64,000 bases of DNA from Rhynchosporium graminicola (GCA_900074885.1 FJUW01000037.1:62001-126000), one strand, 5' to 3'; counted from the first letter of the stretch, positions 13,890 through 26,691 are shown. Translations and numbers: made by a program. The notes: generated by a model not told the origin, from the letters alone.

Positions 13890-16800
13890 ATGTCTTCTGC
13901 AACCACTAACCGTCCATCAGGCACGATGCCCTCTAATGTGCGTTCTGGGACCTCTTCCCCAAGCCTCCCAGCCGCATCTTACTGACTTCCCGAAATAGAC
14001 ACGAGCACCGCGATTCCCTGAATTCGGCGCAGCTCCTGGTGGACATAATAGCGACTCTTCTCAGTCTGCACCACTTGCACAATCATTTGGTAACGGTGCT
14101 ACATGGCAGCCCTCGGGGGCCATATGGGGCAATAGCACGATTGGAAGCGGATATACGAACGCAAAGAGAGAAAATGCCAAACCCAGTGGTATGTGTGCAA
14201 TGGCCGAAGTTCCATGGCAGTCGCTGACGCTGGCATAGTGGGCAATAAGGAATTTCCGGATGGACCAAGTGGCTCGAAGGCTTTGGCCGCGGAATCTGAG
14301 GCTGATACCTGGAGTGCGCACACAAACGGGCCTTGGAATGCCCCCGATACTACATCTCCTACCATGCAGTCCCATAGCGGAAGTACATCACCCTCCCGTA
14401 CTCGAAATAGTATCCCGAACGTTCCTGCTCAAACACTTTCGGAACTTCAGAATCCGTATCACCAAACTCGCCCATCCGGTGGCCAAGGACTGAGTTACCG
14501 ATCACAACCAAAGAGCAGCCTGAACCCATCTTCTGGAAGCTTCAGCTTTGTGCAGAAGAAAACGCCGTCTTATTCATACAATGATGACAAGGAGAACTCT
14601 GGTCAATACGGCAATAGTGACGCTTATGACGTCGAGATTCCATCCCAGTACCTCGCAATCGGCAGTGTCTCCCGGGACAGAAGTATGCCACCTTCCAGAG
14701 CATCCGAATCTGGCCGTAATGGTGGAAGCATATCGTTTACTAGTGGTCACCAACCATTCGGATCTATTGGGAACCATACGCCAAGCAGCTCCATTCATTC
14801 TCAACGCCCTTCTATCTCTGGACCTTCAGCCTCGTACACTATGCAAACGAATGGCATGAGGTATGACTTGGCACAACATGAAATGGAACTGAACGATAAA
14901 CTTGCTGGGACTTCGCTTGGTCGCGATGCCGACCAACCAGGCTCATCTCATGCTAACAACAATGTCGGCAACTCCTACTCTCCTACCCACTCAAGTTTTG
15001 CTCAGCAAATCCAGTCACTCAATGGCTCGGCTATGTGGGGTGATGGGCATGGATCCAAGTCAGTAAACAATTATGACCCCTACTCGAACCAACCATTTGC
15101 GAATCAAGACTATTTTAGCAAGCCGGCTCGTTTTACGGACAGAGGTTCTGTTTCACCAGCAGGAAGTGATTACCGTCGTGGTCTTAACAGCCCCAAGTAC
15201 TTCTCTGCTAGTGGAACCCCTCCTTTGGGACAAGAACTGGTCTATCGCCCAACTTCGAGAGGCCCACGGGCTCCAACAGGTCCCGCTGAACTGAATCAGA
15301 GGTTGCAAAATATTTACCACCAGCAAGCACAGGCGTACATGCAATTTCAGGGCCAGTATTCACCATATCCTTATGAATACATGCAGCCAAGCTTTAGGCC
15401 AGGAAATCTTCCATATGGCTACCCGATGCCAATTCCTCCATATGCCGCAGCCCCCGTCATTCCAACTCAGCCAGCCAAGCACCAGGATGTGGGTGCAGGT
15501 GTGAGAAGTGTGCTGCTAGAAGAATTTCGTTCGAGCAATAAGTCTACTAAGAAATACGAACTGAGGGTAAGTGCAGGTAGCACCATGTGATTAGCATATG
15601 CTAACGAGACTCAGGATATCTACAACCACATCGTAGAATTTAGCGGAGATCAGCACGGTTCACGTTTCATTCAGCTAAAGCTTGAGACTGCAAATAGTGA
15701 TGAGAAGGAACAAGTCTTCCGCGAGATTCAGTCAAATGCTCTTCAGCTCATGACAGACGTTTTCGGCAACTATGTCATTCAGAAGATGTTCGAGCATGGT
15801 AATCAGGTACAAAAGCGTGTCTTGGCTGAGCAGATGAAGCATCATGTGTTGGAGCTGTCCATGCAAATGTATGGCTGCAGAGTTGTTCAAAAGGTAAGTG
15901 CTGTAATTCCGGAACCTTGGAGTCTAGACTAACCTTTCCAGGCACTCGAACATGTCCTCGCCGATCAGCAAGCCGAGCTTGCACAGGAACTGAATGCCGA
16001 TGTCCTGAAATGTGTCCAGGATCAGAATGGTAACCACGTTGTACAAAAGGCCATTGAACGTGTCCCGACCGAACACATACAGTTCATCATCGAAGCATTT
16101 AGGGGAAAGGTACAAACCTTGGCAGCTCATCCATACGGTTGCCGTGTCATACAGCGAATTTTAGAGCATTGCAAACCACATGATCAAGTTGCAATTCTCG
16201 AGGAGCTTCACCAGTGTTCAACAACGCTCATCACTGATCAATTCGGTAACTACGTCACCCAGCACATTATCCAGCACGGAAGTCCAGAAGACCGAGCAAA
16301 GGTCATCAAGATTGTCACGGCACAGCTCTTGCATCTATCCAAGCATAAATTTGCTTCGAATGTTGTTGAAAAGAGCATTGAGTATGGAACTGATGAGCAG
16401 AGACGAGCAATCGTGGCCCAAATCACTACACTACGTAGCGATGGAACCAGTCCCGTACAACTGATGATAAAAGATCAATATGGGAACTATGTGATTCGTA
16501 GGTTCTCACGCTCTGCCCCTCAATACCAAGTACTGATGAGATTGTAGAGAAACTCCTGTCTCAGCTCAAAGGGGCCGACCGTGACAGATTTGTGGAGGAC
16601 CTGAAGCCCCAACTCACCCAGCTGAAGAAGTATAGCTATGGGAAGCAATTGGTTGCCATTGAAAAGGTTGTCCAAGAACAACCACTTCATCCAAGCAAGT
16701 CTCCGACTTCATTTGTTGCGGCGAGAATGCCAATCGAAATCGATTCAAGCGCGCCAACTCCGACACTTACCAACGGCCAAAATAGTCCTCAGAGCAGCAG

Positions 16801-16909
16801 CCTCCCCAGCACAAACGCTAGCACGATAGAAGACTCCACCGACGTGGCCCTTAAATCCCCTGTTGACGATAGCAAGAGATGCCCGGAAGTTGTAATCAAC
16901 GGCCTGTAA
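13890..16909 (+). CDS. Pumilio/PUF-family RNA-binding protein, Puf3 type
   Basis: Sequence-specific mRNA-binding repressor expected to act in the cytoplasm by recruiting decay factors to 3' UTRs. Six exons: 13890-13937, 13999-14188, 14239-15566, 15615-15893, 15942-16497 and 16548-16909. They give 920 residues. The first about 490 residues are Ser/Asn/Gly/Pro-rich and look disordered. From about residue 523 the PUM-HD shows eight repeats with base-contact pentads SRFIQ, NYVIQ, CRVVQ, NHVVQ, CRVIQ, NYVTQ, SNVVE and NYVIQ. By the known PUF code, repeats 8 to 1 read UGUA-N-AUA, the Puf3 site; repeat 6 has Thr in place of the usual aliphatic residue before Gln. The C-terminal about 100 residues are Ser/Pro-rich. 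The first intron (donor GTGCGT) rests on frame and a TACTGAC branch site, so the N-terminus is the least certain part. In yeast Puf3 controls nuclear-encoded mitochondrial mRNAs; that role here is inference. Confidence 0.92.
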
Positions 16910-19192
16910 TATCTTTGCCTAAACTACTCTTCTTAAAGTGAAGGACCAAATGCAAGAACCCTTCAAACCATGGCAGGTGCGTCGGGTGGCTGGGTATGGT
17001 CTGGTCAGCCTAAGGGTTCTCTGGATGATGTGGAATGGATGGGCTGATGTGGGACGGAACGGATACTTAAAAGTGAACTTTCTATTTAATGGCTCGCTCC
17101 TCTTCTTCTGGTCTGCGACTTATTACCTTCTCTACATGTCTTATGGTGGTTTGTTGACATTGGTGTCTTTCGCACAGTGTCGGTATCGGTGTTGGAACCG
17201 GGTGTTTGGTATTGGATGGGAACTGGAGATTGCACTCTAACCACATCTGTCTATGATGCTTACTGAGTATACACTATTCTTGCTTGAGAATAAGCAATGA
17301 TGGGATAAATGATTGGACTTGTATGAATGATAGATAATGAGGGCGCGGATTTTCAAAATTCACTCTTCTTCTACCTCTCTCTTTTTCTCTAATATTCTTT
17401 CTTTCCTCTGTAGGAGGGTGTGTGCAATATTCTCCCCTTGGTCCTTTGGTGCTTATTCTTTTCCGCAAATCACATGGTCAATACCTCGATTACTTGAACA
17501 AAGGAAGTCTACCGATAGGAAAGTCTCCTCAAACACAACACTGTAGGCCACACGACGCGAAGCAAGCACGGACTTGGACATTCTCGATGGGCTGGATGAG
17601 GTAGGCAGAGAAGACGAAGGAAGGAGAAGAAACAAGCAATAGACGAAAGACGAAAATATGAAAAGACGACATGGGCAACTTCAGTTCTGGCATTGCATGG
17701 CAAGGCAAGGCAGGAGGAAAGAAAGCAGGTCGTGTAACATGTGGCTCAAACTGGATACACATGCTCTGCTTTCCTTGGGCTGGTCCAGGTCGAGACTTCG
17801 GATTGGGGTTCATAGGCAAGCAAGCAAGGTGAAGAAAGGCAAAGGACGCGGGATGCGAGGAAGATGATCACTGGGGATGGAGCGGGGGAAGGGGGGAAGA
17901 AGTGAGCGATAGATATATGTCATGATAGATAGATAGATAGTATTGTTGTTGTTGTTGTTGTTTGTGTGTTTGAGCACACTTTCTGGGTATTGCTTTCTCG
18001 TTTGGTGGGGAGTGAGTTCTTTCCTCTGTGCGTGGGTGGAATTGGGTGGGTGGTATGAGGACCGGGTAGGAGATAAGAGCTGCTGTAATGAGGGCTGAGA
18101 TTTGTTTGTACGTGGCAATCTCCGCTCGAGGTGATGCGGGTTGTATCTTCGGCTAAACACCGGTTCGGTTTTCTCTTTCTTTCTTCTTCTTCTGCTCAAT
18201 TATTGGGTGTTTCGTTTTTAGACGTGCTCTGTCTGACGTTTTCCGAGGTCATCTTGAGATAGGAGACCCGCCTGTGTTCTTTTCTTTCCCAAACGACAAA
18301 TCAAGAACTATCGAATCATGGATACCTTTCCAAGCTCTCTTCTTCGCGTGTGAGATCTTTCATATCCTCTTCCTACGCATGGATTATACGACAAGATGAC
18401 CATCCCATTACGGTGGCAAAAGACACTTACTTATTTGTACTTGCTCGTCTGTACAGATGGACTCCACTCGAATCCACAACGGAGGATGTTTCAGCCAGAA
18501 AGCAGCGTGCACGACCCACCAAGAAAAAAACTCCACAAAAAGAACCTGCACCGCAACTCCATCACCTCCGCCAATACGACGAGTATTGAGAATCGAAACG
18601 CCAAAAAGGAAAAAGAAGCTTACATACGACAGTGGGTATTCGCTGGTGGTCACCCACCCAACTACTAATCCACCGATCTGAAGCTTGAGTTTGGCAGAGC
18701 GGACGGGATGCCCTTTTCTCTTCAGTCTGTGGTCGTATGTGACAGGGAGGTCGTTTTTTAATTATATATTATGCTTGAAGGAGGGGAGAGTGAGCGGGCA
18801 CAGTGGGGTTGGTGAGGGAGGGATTCGAGACGATTGAAGTTGAGGATTGAAGAGATATAGGGGATGAACAAACAGCGTTGTGTATTTGGACTTGTTTTGG
18901 GGTCGATGGAGAATTGGGAAACCGCTGAATATGATGAGTGAGCGGTTTGATGTTGTGCCTCTGGAACATCTGGTGTGGTACGGCCTATTTCACCTCACAG
19001 CAAATCGACACCAGTTGAACACATCTGATACCAATCCCAAATACCTGGACCAGAGCATTGACACACAAAGAAAGTTGAATTACAGGCAGGGGAATAAGCG
19101 AGAGTAAGGGGAAGGATATCAACATAAGGTTAGGTGTTTCATTACAATCCAATTAACTATATACACATTATATTACCACAGCCATCTTTGGA
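16910..19192. other. Intergenic: PUF 3' flank and Fus c 3-like gene 3' flank
   Basis: No gene is supported. The two flanking genes converge here. There are GATA and TTG microsatellites at 17924-17960 and a purine-rich block at 17800-17900. An ATG frame at 16938-17240 just after the PUF stop has hydrophobic stretches, but no family resemblance and no coding-like codon choice, and is most likely 3' UTR. Confidence 0.5.
17924..17960. repeat. GATA (4 copies) plus TTG (6 copies) microsatellites
   Basis: A GATA tetranucleotide run is followed almost directly by six TTG copies (17943-17960). Confidence 0.9.
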
Positions 19193-19920
19193 TTACGATC
19201 GCTCCTGGTCGTTGAGCTTCTTCTGGAACTCATCAACCGACATGGCCGAGTTCTTCGTGACGCCGTGGTGCTGGGACGCTTCCTGGATGTTCTCCTTGAT
19301 ATCAACTCTCTTGTGCGTGACTGATGGAGCGATGACCTCTGCAAGGCACATTAGCAAGGCCTCCCAAAACTAGTCGAACTTTAGAGAAATGACGTACCCT
19401 TCTCAATCACAGGCTGGATAGTCTCGTGCAAGTGATGGTGAATATGCTCATTGACCTGAGTAGGTTCTTTCGACGCAGTCTCCACTTTCTTCTCATCTAT
19501 CGAGCTCTGGTAGCCGGCAGTATCCATCTGAGCCTTCTCTCTCGCAGTGCCGTCATCCTTGTTGACAGCGCGCTGCTGGGTCTCCTGCTCAAAATCGTGC
19601 TTCTCGGGCAGAACCTCGGAGTCCTTCAGAGGCTGGATGGTGGTGTGGTAGTGGTCTTGGTGCTTCTCCTTCTCGACGAAGGTCTGCTCGCGGGTCTCGT
19701 GGGCCTTGGTGACGTGGGTGTGCTCGACAGCGGGGTTGACTTGGGCGTCGACTGTGGTGTCGGCATCGGCATCGACGGTGGTCTTCTTGACGTCGGCATC
19801 GACGGTGTTGTGCTTAGAGGACTTGTTGGTGGCAGCGACTTCGGAGTTGGAAGTCGACTCGGTCTCGGCTGGAGTGGCCTTGGAGAAGAGCTTGCTTACG
19901 GCGGCGGCGGCGTTATCCAT
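19193..19920 (-). CDS. Fus c 3-like hydrophilic protein (fungal allergen-type family)
   Basis: A 222-residue, strongly hydrophilic protein of the family annotated in Fusarium as allergen Fus c 3 and found across filamentous ascomycetes; its molecular function is not established. Two exons on the minus strand: 19920-19398 and 19338-19193, with a 59-bp intron (donor GTACGT). Visible marks are an Ala-rich start; TVDAD repeats at about residues 37-60; two related histidine blocks each ending in TIQP (HYHTTIQPL and HHHLHETIQPVIEKE); and a C-terminal AMSVDEFQKKL typical of the family. There is no signal peptide, no transmembrane segment and no cysteine. Charged residues (Lys/Glu/Asp) dominate, so an extended or disordered soluble protein is likely. 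The family name is from memory of the motif pattern; a stress-related role is only inference. Confidence 0.7.
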
Positions 19921-20510
19921 GATGACGATTGTTGGGTTGGTAGATAGATAGAAGGTTTAGTTTAGTGCAGGTGGGTTCTTTCGGTTGGTTGTTGTTGAGT
20001 TTGAAGAATGTGATGGGTATGAAGAAAGACTTGAATTAGCATATCCAGCCGGACAATGCCCAACATATAAAGAAACACTTGCAAACCACGAGAAACCACG
20101 ACGTAATGGCCTTGGACCCTTCACCAACCAACAAGTGCTCTAGTCCACAACATTTCCACTACTCACTCGCTCGCTCCATCACCATCCGATCACCCCGATT
20201 GCGTCACATCACATTGAATGCAGTACTGTAAGTAGTCAGTCAGTCGTCTTCGAAAAGCTGGCACAGCCACAACGCACAAGCCCGCCCGTCATTGACATTC
20301 GTAGCCTCACACTGGCTCCTGGATACAGTAGCAAAGGTCAAAGATCAAAGATCTGCCTGCCACGGGGATTCGATAAGATGAGGGTCTACTGTAGGTGTGG
20401 CGCTTGCTTGTGATGGAGGGGGCGCCGGAGCTCTAGGTCATTCATCATTCATTATTCATTTATTGTATGGCGGGGCAAAATCGGGTTTCTCTTGAACTAC
20501 TGAGGAGTAT

Positions 20511-20536
20511 TAATTAATTAATTAATTAATTAATTA
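20511..20536. repeat. TAAT tetranucleotide repeat
   Basis: Six and a half perfect TAAT copies in the upstream region of the Fus c 3-like gene. Confidence 0.9.
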
Positions 20537-22515
20537 GCATGTGCGTCGGTCGTACGAAAGGCATAGCATGCGAAGTTCGATGGGGCGGGCCTAGGTCGGT
20601 CGAGACTTTCGTAGCTCTTGTTTCCCTGTTTTGGGGGGGTGGTCGGCTTATCAAGCTTGGTCAAGCAGTATTTCAGAAGCTTGTCTCACACGAGGTGGAG
20701 AATGAATAATGCGATGGTTGAATTTGCTGTGTGTGAGGTAGGTCCCTAGGTAGGTAGCGCCAGTCCAGCAGCAGAATACTTTCGTATGCTTTCGGGTCCA
20801 AAGTGGCGAATTAGTACTACTCACTTAGTCTCTATTTCCATACTGTCCCATGTGATATGTATCGAAAGGAGGTGCCATTTTCCCAGTCGAGAACACAATA
20901 CTCACCAATTCTCTAGAGCTACTGTCATGTCACAAATCATGCTCAAGAGTAATGAGTTCCCTGAATCCGTTTCCTGCCTCTCGGAGATGTAAATGGAGAC
21001 GTACAGTAATACTTAACGTTCTGTTGCGAAACCCGTTCCTCTCAATCATGGAGCAGGAAGATCTACAATCTCGAATCAGCAGAGCGAGACATACATCAAC
21101 AAACCCACTTCATACTTATGCAGTAGAGCAGCAATTTCAGTGAGGCATGAAGAATCTTCTACGCTGCAGTCTTCCGTGGATATCAGTCCCTACCAGAACC
21201 CCAGATCCTAGGATTTGGAAGGACACCACCTCAAGACGGATTCCCACTGCGTCACCACTTCCTTCGTAGACATATATCAGAAACGTGCCAATGGAGATAT
21301 GGCATACTCTCTTCCACCCTTACCCACCCCTCTTTTACGAATTCGTTACTTTCACGATAAAATGTTTAACCTAGCCCAGATGGATTTCGACTCCAAGGGC
21401 CTAGAGGAAGGTAGAGAAAGAACCATAGGGAAGATTGCCAAGAAATGCAAGATAGGAAGAAGGAGAGACCACGGTCATCATTTACGTCAAGCCGTGCTCA
21501 CTTCTCACTCTCAAAGTCCTTCGGAGCTCAGAGGAGATGAGAGGCGCAGCGATGAATCGAAGGAAAGAGAGCTTGAGGGAATCAATGGAAGAGGGGAATG
21601 GAACGAGCAGCGACGCGGAGAGAGACGGAATTGAGACTGAAGAATGGAAAGCACGAACGAAACAACAAGTCACAGATCGTGTATATTAGTCCTCTCTCTT
21701 TATCTCTCCCTCGGTTCTCGATGTCATTTGTGAGGCGCTGATGAGATGTGTTTTATTAGCAAGTTCTCTTAGCATGAGAAGGATGTATATATATCACCGA
21801 AGTCCTTCAGGACTTTACACACTTTCGTACTGACTATTTTCGTTTCCACTAAATCATAACTTATCTGCTACCTGTCGTCCTCTCCTCCATATTACGATAC
21901 TGTATCTCCAATCATCTACCTACCCACCTCCTTTTCATTCCAACAGTCATTCATTCGACTTCGACCTCCACCGTCCAAGCCTCAAGCAAGTAAAATCACC
22001 ATATTATCAAAAGCCTCGATTTAAGTAACTCAGTCGATAAAAAAAGTGTAAACCGTATTACAACGTAGCCTAATGGCCAGTTCCCTTCCCATGAGTTCCC
22101 CGAATCCTTTGCACGTAGACCGGGCACTATTCAGCAAAGCAAAACATGATATGACACAACTTAACAAAACACCAATCTGATCTACACAAACTACTCCCTT
22201 GTCAAATCAGCTCAGCCCTACCTCACCCCAGCCACTAACTATGAACCCTCCTGTTAACAGACGAGCTTCACTAATCGCTTCTACAGACTAATACAGTCTG
22301 TTAGACTTCAGTCTGAGATCCAGATCCAAATACCATCCATTTTCCTCCCACAGGATCCGAAACCCCATCAACACCATCCACACCATCCATCCTACCACCT
22401 CGTCAAAGGCCAGACCCTCAAACCCACAAAAAGAGAATCCATCCAGCCCCTACACTACATCCATAAACTTCATACACAGAAGCATGCCTCGAACACAACC
22501 CGCACAATAGCTCGA

Positions 22516-22565
22516 CTTACCTTCCCTACCTTCCTTACCTTCCCTACCTTCCCTTTCTTACCTTC
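22516..22565. repeat. Imperfect CTTACCTTCC/CTACCTTCC pyrimidine minisatellite
   Basis: Five to six imperfect 9-10 bp units built from TTACC and TTCC. Similar pyrimidine-rich sequence based on CATCC/AATCC/CTCCT continues at 22690-22760. Confidence 0.75.
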
Positions 22566-23932
22566 ATAGACCATCAGCCGTGTCATCAGCCATCCACCAT
22601 CAGCCTTCACCCATTTACCTCCCTCGCTCCCTCACTCCCTCCCTCACTTACCTACACACACAGTCCATCTCAAACACCCACATAAACAACTCCAACCCCA
22701 TCCCAATCCCCATCCTCATCCTAATCCTCATACTAATCCTCCCCCTCCTCCTCCTCCTAAAACCCATCCCAAAGCCATACTAAAACCCATACCAACAACA
22801 ACAAGCCCCAACACCAAACCAAAAAACTCCGAGCCGTCGCTCTCGGGAGACTTGCTTAACTTGCTTATATAGAGTCGAGTCTCCGGCCGCACGGCACGGT
22901 GCGGTACGGTACGATAGATCTCCTTACTAGGTCGTGCATCGTCCGTCCGTCCGTCGTGCCTGAATGAATGAATTAAAAGAGTCCAGTCGCCTTGGATGGA
23001 GGCTTAGATAGATGGGTAGATAAGATACCGCAGTTAGCCTTCAGACGTGCTTGACGCCGTTGGGTTGGGTTCAGTAGTGAACAGGTACGGTTTTCAAGGT
23101 AGCGGTACATCTCTAGCTTTGGTGTCATGGTCGTGCGAAAGACAAAGCTTTGGATTTCATCCATCGTGCGAAACGTGGGCTTTATAGTTTGGATGAAGAC
23201 CAGCCTTATGCAACGAACCTCATCCATCGTTCAAAGCACACTAGCCTTTAGCGGTAGAGGAACGTTAAGTCACGTCATGCTCATGATCACACGCCATCGT
23301 GACTATTCATTTTATTGCTCTAATTAAGTTCGCCATCATCTGCTGCTGCTACTTCTTTGCTCGAGATAAGAACCAACGGCATGAAAGCAAAAGGCCATCT
23401 GCAAGTTCCCCACAATCCACCAACACCGCCTCCATGAGAAATGACTCCCGTGTATGCAGCCAGGAAATTTTGCAGAAAAGAAAAAGCGATACAGAGACAG
23501 ACGCATAGCGCAATTAAGAAAGGTCCTGTTGCTGAACAGGATCAAACGGTGAGTAGAATGAAAAGCCAGAGGCCATAAGCCCGGCCCTGATCCCAAACCA
23601 GATCAAAATGCCATCTTTTGAAGTCGGACCCCCGAGTAAAAAAGCCAGTTGACGCCACAAAAAATACTCAAAATGCAACCCTGATCACCTCCCAGTTGAC
23701 TCTTCTTGATTACGAAAAGATCATCATGCCACGCAAGTCGTTTTCGTTGCCGAATTGGATCGAATGACGTCTAAGGTCGAAGGAACATGAGAAGACACCC
23801 TATCGATTGCAGGCAACGACCTTTATGATACAGATAGGGAATAGAGAGATCGGACGACCAGCTTATCCTCCTTGAAGATCTGCCGAAATTGCGCGAGGAT
23901 GCAGGTCGACGAGGAGAGAAAGGACGCAACAT

Positions 23933-25898
23933 TTAGTGCTCATACTTGGTAGCTGGGTTGGGATTATCTGCAGACTATGTTAGCATCGTTCTCGAGAAGG
24001 AATTGATATGAAGGTGTAATGACGGACGGTTATACATATGGTTTGGTGCACCATAAGGCGATGCTGGGTAGCCAGAGTACTGCAGATGGCTGTCGCCGGC
24101 ATAACTTTGGATTTGCTGAACGCCGCCCGAGGGAGCACCTTGGTACTGAGCTTGGACCTGAGCACCTGGCTGGTAGGCAATAGGTGGGAGTTGGACAGAT
24201 CGGCCTGACTGTTGGTAAGCACCAGGAGGAGGGTTGTCGGATGAGTTCTGACCATCAGCAGAGACGACGGTGGATCTAACCCGTTCATCCTCAGCCTTGC
24301 GCTGGTTGTCCTCCTCCTTCTTGCGTGCCTTCCATTCTTTGCGGATTTCCTTGAACTCTTTTAAAAGTGATGTGTTAGCGTATGGTTCATGTTACACGGA
24401 GAATCCCAAAGCTTTGGTCGACCCATGCTAGCTTCTGATCAAGTGAGGCTATCCCCAGTCCCAGTGTGACCTAGCTTGAACGCCAACGAAAATCATCCCG
24501 CGTATCACATAGAATTGACTAGGATGGCGGGCTATTTTCACGCGTAATTAAACATGAACAATGCATCGTGGCGCAACTGCAGCTCAGAGAGCCGCGTCGC
24601 GTCGTTGTGTAGCACGCCACGTGAATGCGCATACAACGACAATTTTTTGGAATACGATGGAGAGTAAATGAGGGATGGTTTCAACATACCTTCGGGAGTG
24701 CGCTTTTGGCCGTGCGATTGCATGGTTACGTGAGCGTTCAAGTGATTCAACGTGCCGTAGGCCTTCTCGCAACCGTTCCAACCGCACTTGTACATGCGCT
24801 CGATTTCTTCATATCGTCGGCGGGGACGCTTGTGTTGCTGGGCACCAGGAATGGGAACGAACGAGTAAACCTGCGCGAGACCATGCTGTTAATAATTAGC
24901 TACTCTGTGAAAATGTTCAGAAGTATCTCATCCTGGGATCGATGCATCGGGACTTCTCAGCGCGGGGTCAAGCGCATCAACACTTGTTGATAGTCGCTCA
25001 TGTATGCTCCGGCGCGTGTCCCAGAGCACCAGAGAACACTCGCTCACTCTTAATGACCTTGCAGTTGAGTTATGATTGAAATGCTTACTTGACCAGGACG
25101 GGCACCAGCTGGGGCTGCGGAAGTGGGTGTCTGGGCTCCACTGACCGGGTATCCGCCGTGCATGGGGTGTTGCTGTCCTCCAGCATAACCGGCCCAGTCG
25201 GGGCGAGGTTGGGCGTACATCGGACCGCCGGCAGCGTGTTGTTGGTAGCCGTGTTGCATTTCGGTTCCTGGGGGGTAAGGAGAGTACGGGCCGCCGTGTT
25301 GGGGAGGGTAGGACGGGCTGGACGCAGCAATGGATGGATCTATAGGAACATCGTCGTCAGACTTGATTTGAGATGTATGATGGTTGGTACGACCATCTTG
25401 CAAAGGCAGTGACGGACTTGTTGGTTGAGCCATACCTCCTCCGCTGCTACCGCTATGGTTGCTAGGAGGGTGATACTGGCGATGAATGTGTTCTGGAAAA
25501 GAACCAGAGCGCGCCGAAGCAGGATAAGCACCGAACTCGGAAGTTGGAGTCGCGGCAGCCGAGTAGTTGGATCGCACCTGGGGGGTGTAATGCGCAGCAG
25601 ATGCGTGATCTGCAGATGCTTCTTCAGACTGAGTGTCGCTGAACGCGTGTTGGAGTGGTGAGTGCAAACCTGACTGCGTGTACTGCGTAGACCCTCTATC
25701 CATAGAAGAGGGGGAGGTTTTTGCGGAAACCCCGAGAAGCTTGCTTAAAGCAGCTTCTGTGAAGGGATTGAAGGAGTCGACGTTGTTGTCGTCGTCGCGG
25801 GTGGTGTTCTTACTACCTTCGGCGTGAAATTGAGATTCTGCGCTCGAGAATAATGAGTTTGTGGTGTTGTTGGAAAGATGCTGGGAGACCAAGGACAT
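23933..25898 (-). CDS. con7: Con7-type C2H2 zinc-finger transcription factor
   Basis: Nuclear regulator resembling Con7 of Magnaporthe and Fusarium, which controls morphogenesis and virulence-related gene expression in those species. Exons on the minus strand: 25898-25089, 24870-24690, 24357-24028 and 23967-23933, giving 451 residues. An N-terminal 270-residue Ser/Pro/Gln/Gly-rich region is followed by VYSFVPIPGAQQHKRPRRRY, a basic stretch that may act as a nuclear signal. Next comes one C2H2 finger, Cys299-x4-Cys304-x12-His317-x5-His323 (core CEKAYGTLNHLNAHVTMQSH), then a basic coiled-coil-like EFKEIRKEWKARKKEE. The last splice is uncertain. A GTCCGT donor gives the ending ATKYEH, while an alternative GTATAA donor 8 bp upstream would stop almost at once. 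The frame is open 127 codons upstream of the chosen ATG, but that stretch is Arg/Cys-rich and leader-like. The finger and flanks are seen directly; the biological role is by homology. Confidence 0.88.
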
Positions 25899-26306
25899 AC
25901 TACAGCTCCGGTATTTCTGGAGGGAGTTTGTCACTAGTTGGCTCGAGGTTGATTCGGTTGTCTGTTCGCTCGCACACTGCCTGTCTAGCTTGCTCGGAGA
26001 GATGTATGTGATGCGGGAGGGGAAGGCGCGAACAGCAATGGATGATGCACGAACGATGAAGCAGGTGGGCGTGCGTGCGCGCGCGAGAGTATACAGTAGT
26101 GCAGTAGTGTAGTCGTGGAGTCTAGTTGCAGAATAGTGTAGCGTAAGAAGGACTTGATGTGGGCAATTGAGTGCGTTGGGCGACAGGTACCGGACGCGCT
26201 TGTGAGCTTCACTTTTCACTTGCGGATAGTGTCTTACTGCCGCGGATGTTGGGGGTCGATGATCAGCGTACGTCGTCAACGGAAAGACTGGTCTGGCTGG
26301 TGTTAT

Positions 26307-26333
26307 GTAGTGTCGTGTAGTGTCGTGTAGTGT
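26307..26333. repeat. GTAGTGTCGT decamer repeat (2.7 copies)
   Basis: GTAGTGTCGT is repeated in direct tandem upstream of con7. Confidence 0.85.
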
Positions 26334-26649
26334 AAATCCGCTCGTGCTGCTAGAGGAGTAGCTCGAAGCTTGTAGGCAAATAGTCGTGGTAGTCTCGTAC
26401 TAGTAGTTGCCGTTCTGAATTTGTAAAGCGACCTCGACTGAGATGGGCTTGGACTAGGCTTTTGCAGGTTGGCAAGGATACGAGTGTCTTAGTTTTGAGG
26501 CAGATGAAGATCTGAATGAGGGGTGCAGGTTTGACTTTAAAGATTGCAGAAGGTGCGAAGGGAGGTGGAGGTGGAGGTGAAGGTGAAGGAGCCGGTGATT
26601 GGAAGGAAGGTCGAGTCGAGTGTAGAGGGAGGGAGGTATTGGAATTCGT

Positions 26650-26691
26650 GGTCGAGGGTCGAGGGTCGAGGTCGAGATCGAGGTCGAGATC
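26650..26691. repeat. GGTCGAG / GGTCGAGATCGA degenerate repeat
   Basis: Repeated GGTCGAG and GTCGAGATCGAG units upstream of con7. Confidence 0.75.

Larger units (their letters stand above)
19921..23932. other. Intergenic between the Fus c 3-like gene and con7
   Basis: About 4 kb with no supported gene. The first 800 bp form the promoter side of the Fus c 3-like gene. A TAAT array lies at 20511-20536 and long pyrimidine-rich plus-strand tracts at 22480-22800. The largest frame (21215-21634 plus, 139 codons) has a charged, purine-driven C-terminal half and no recognisable motif. The last 600-900 bp are con7 3' flank. Confidence 0.5.
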
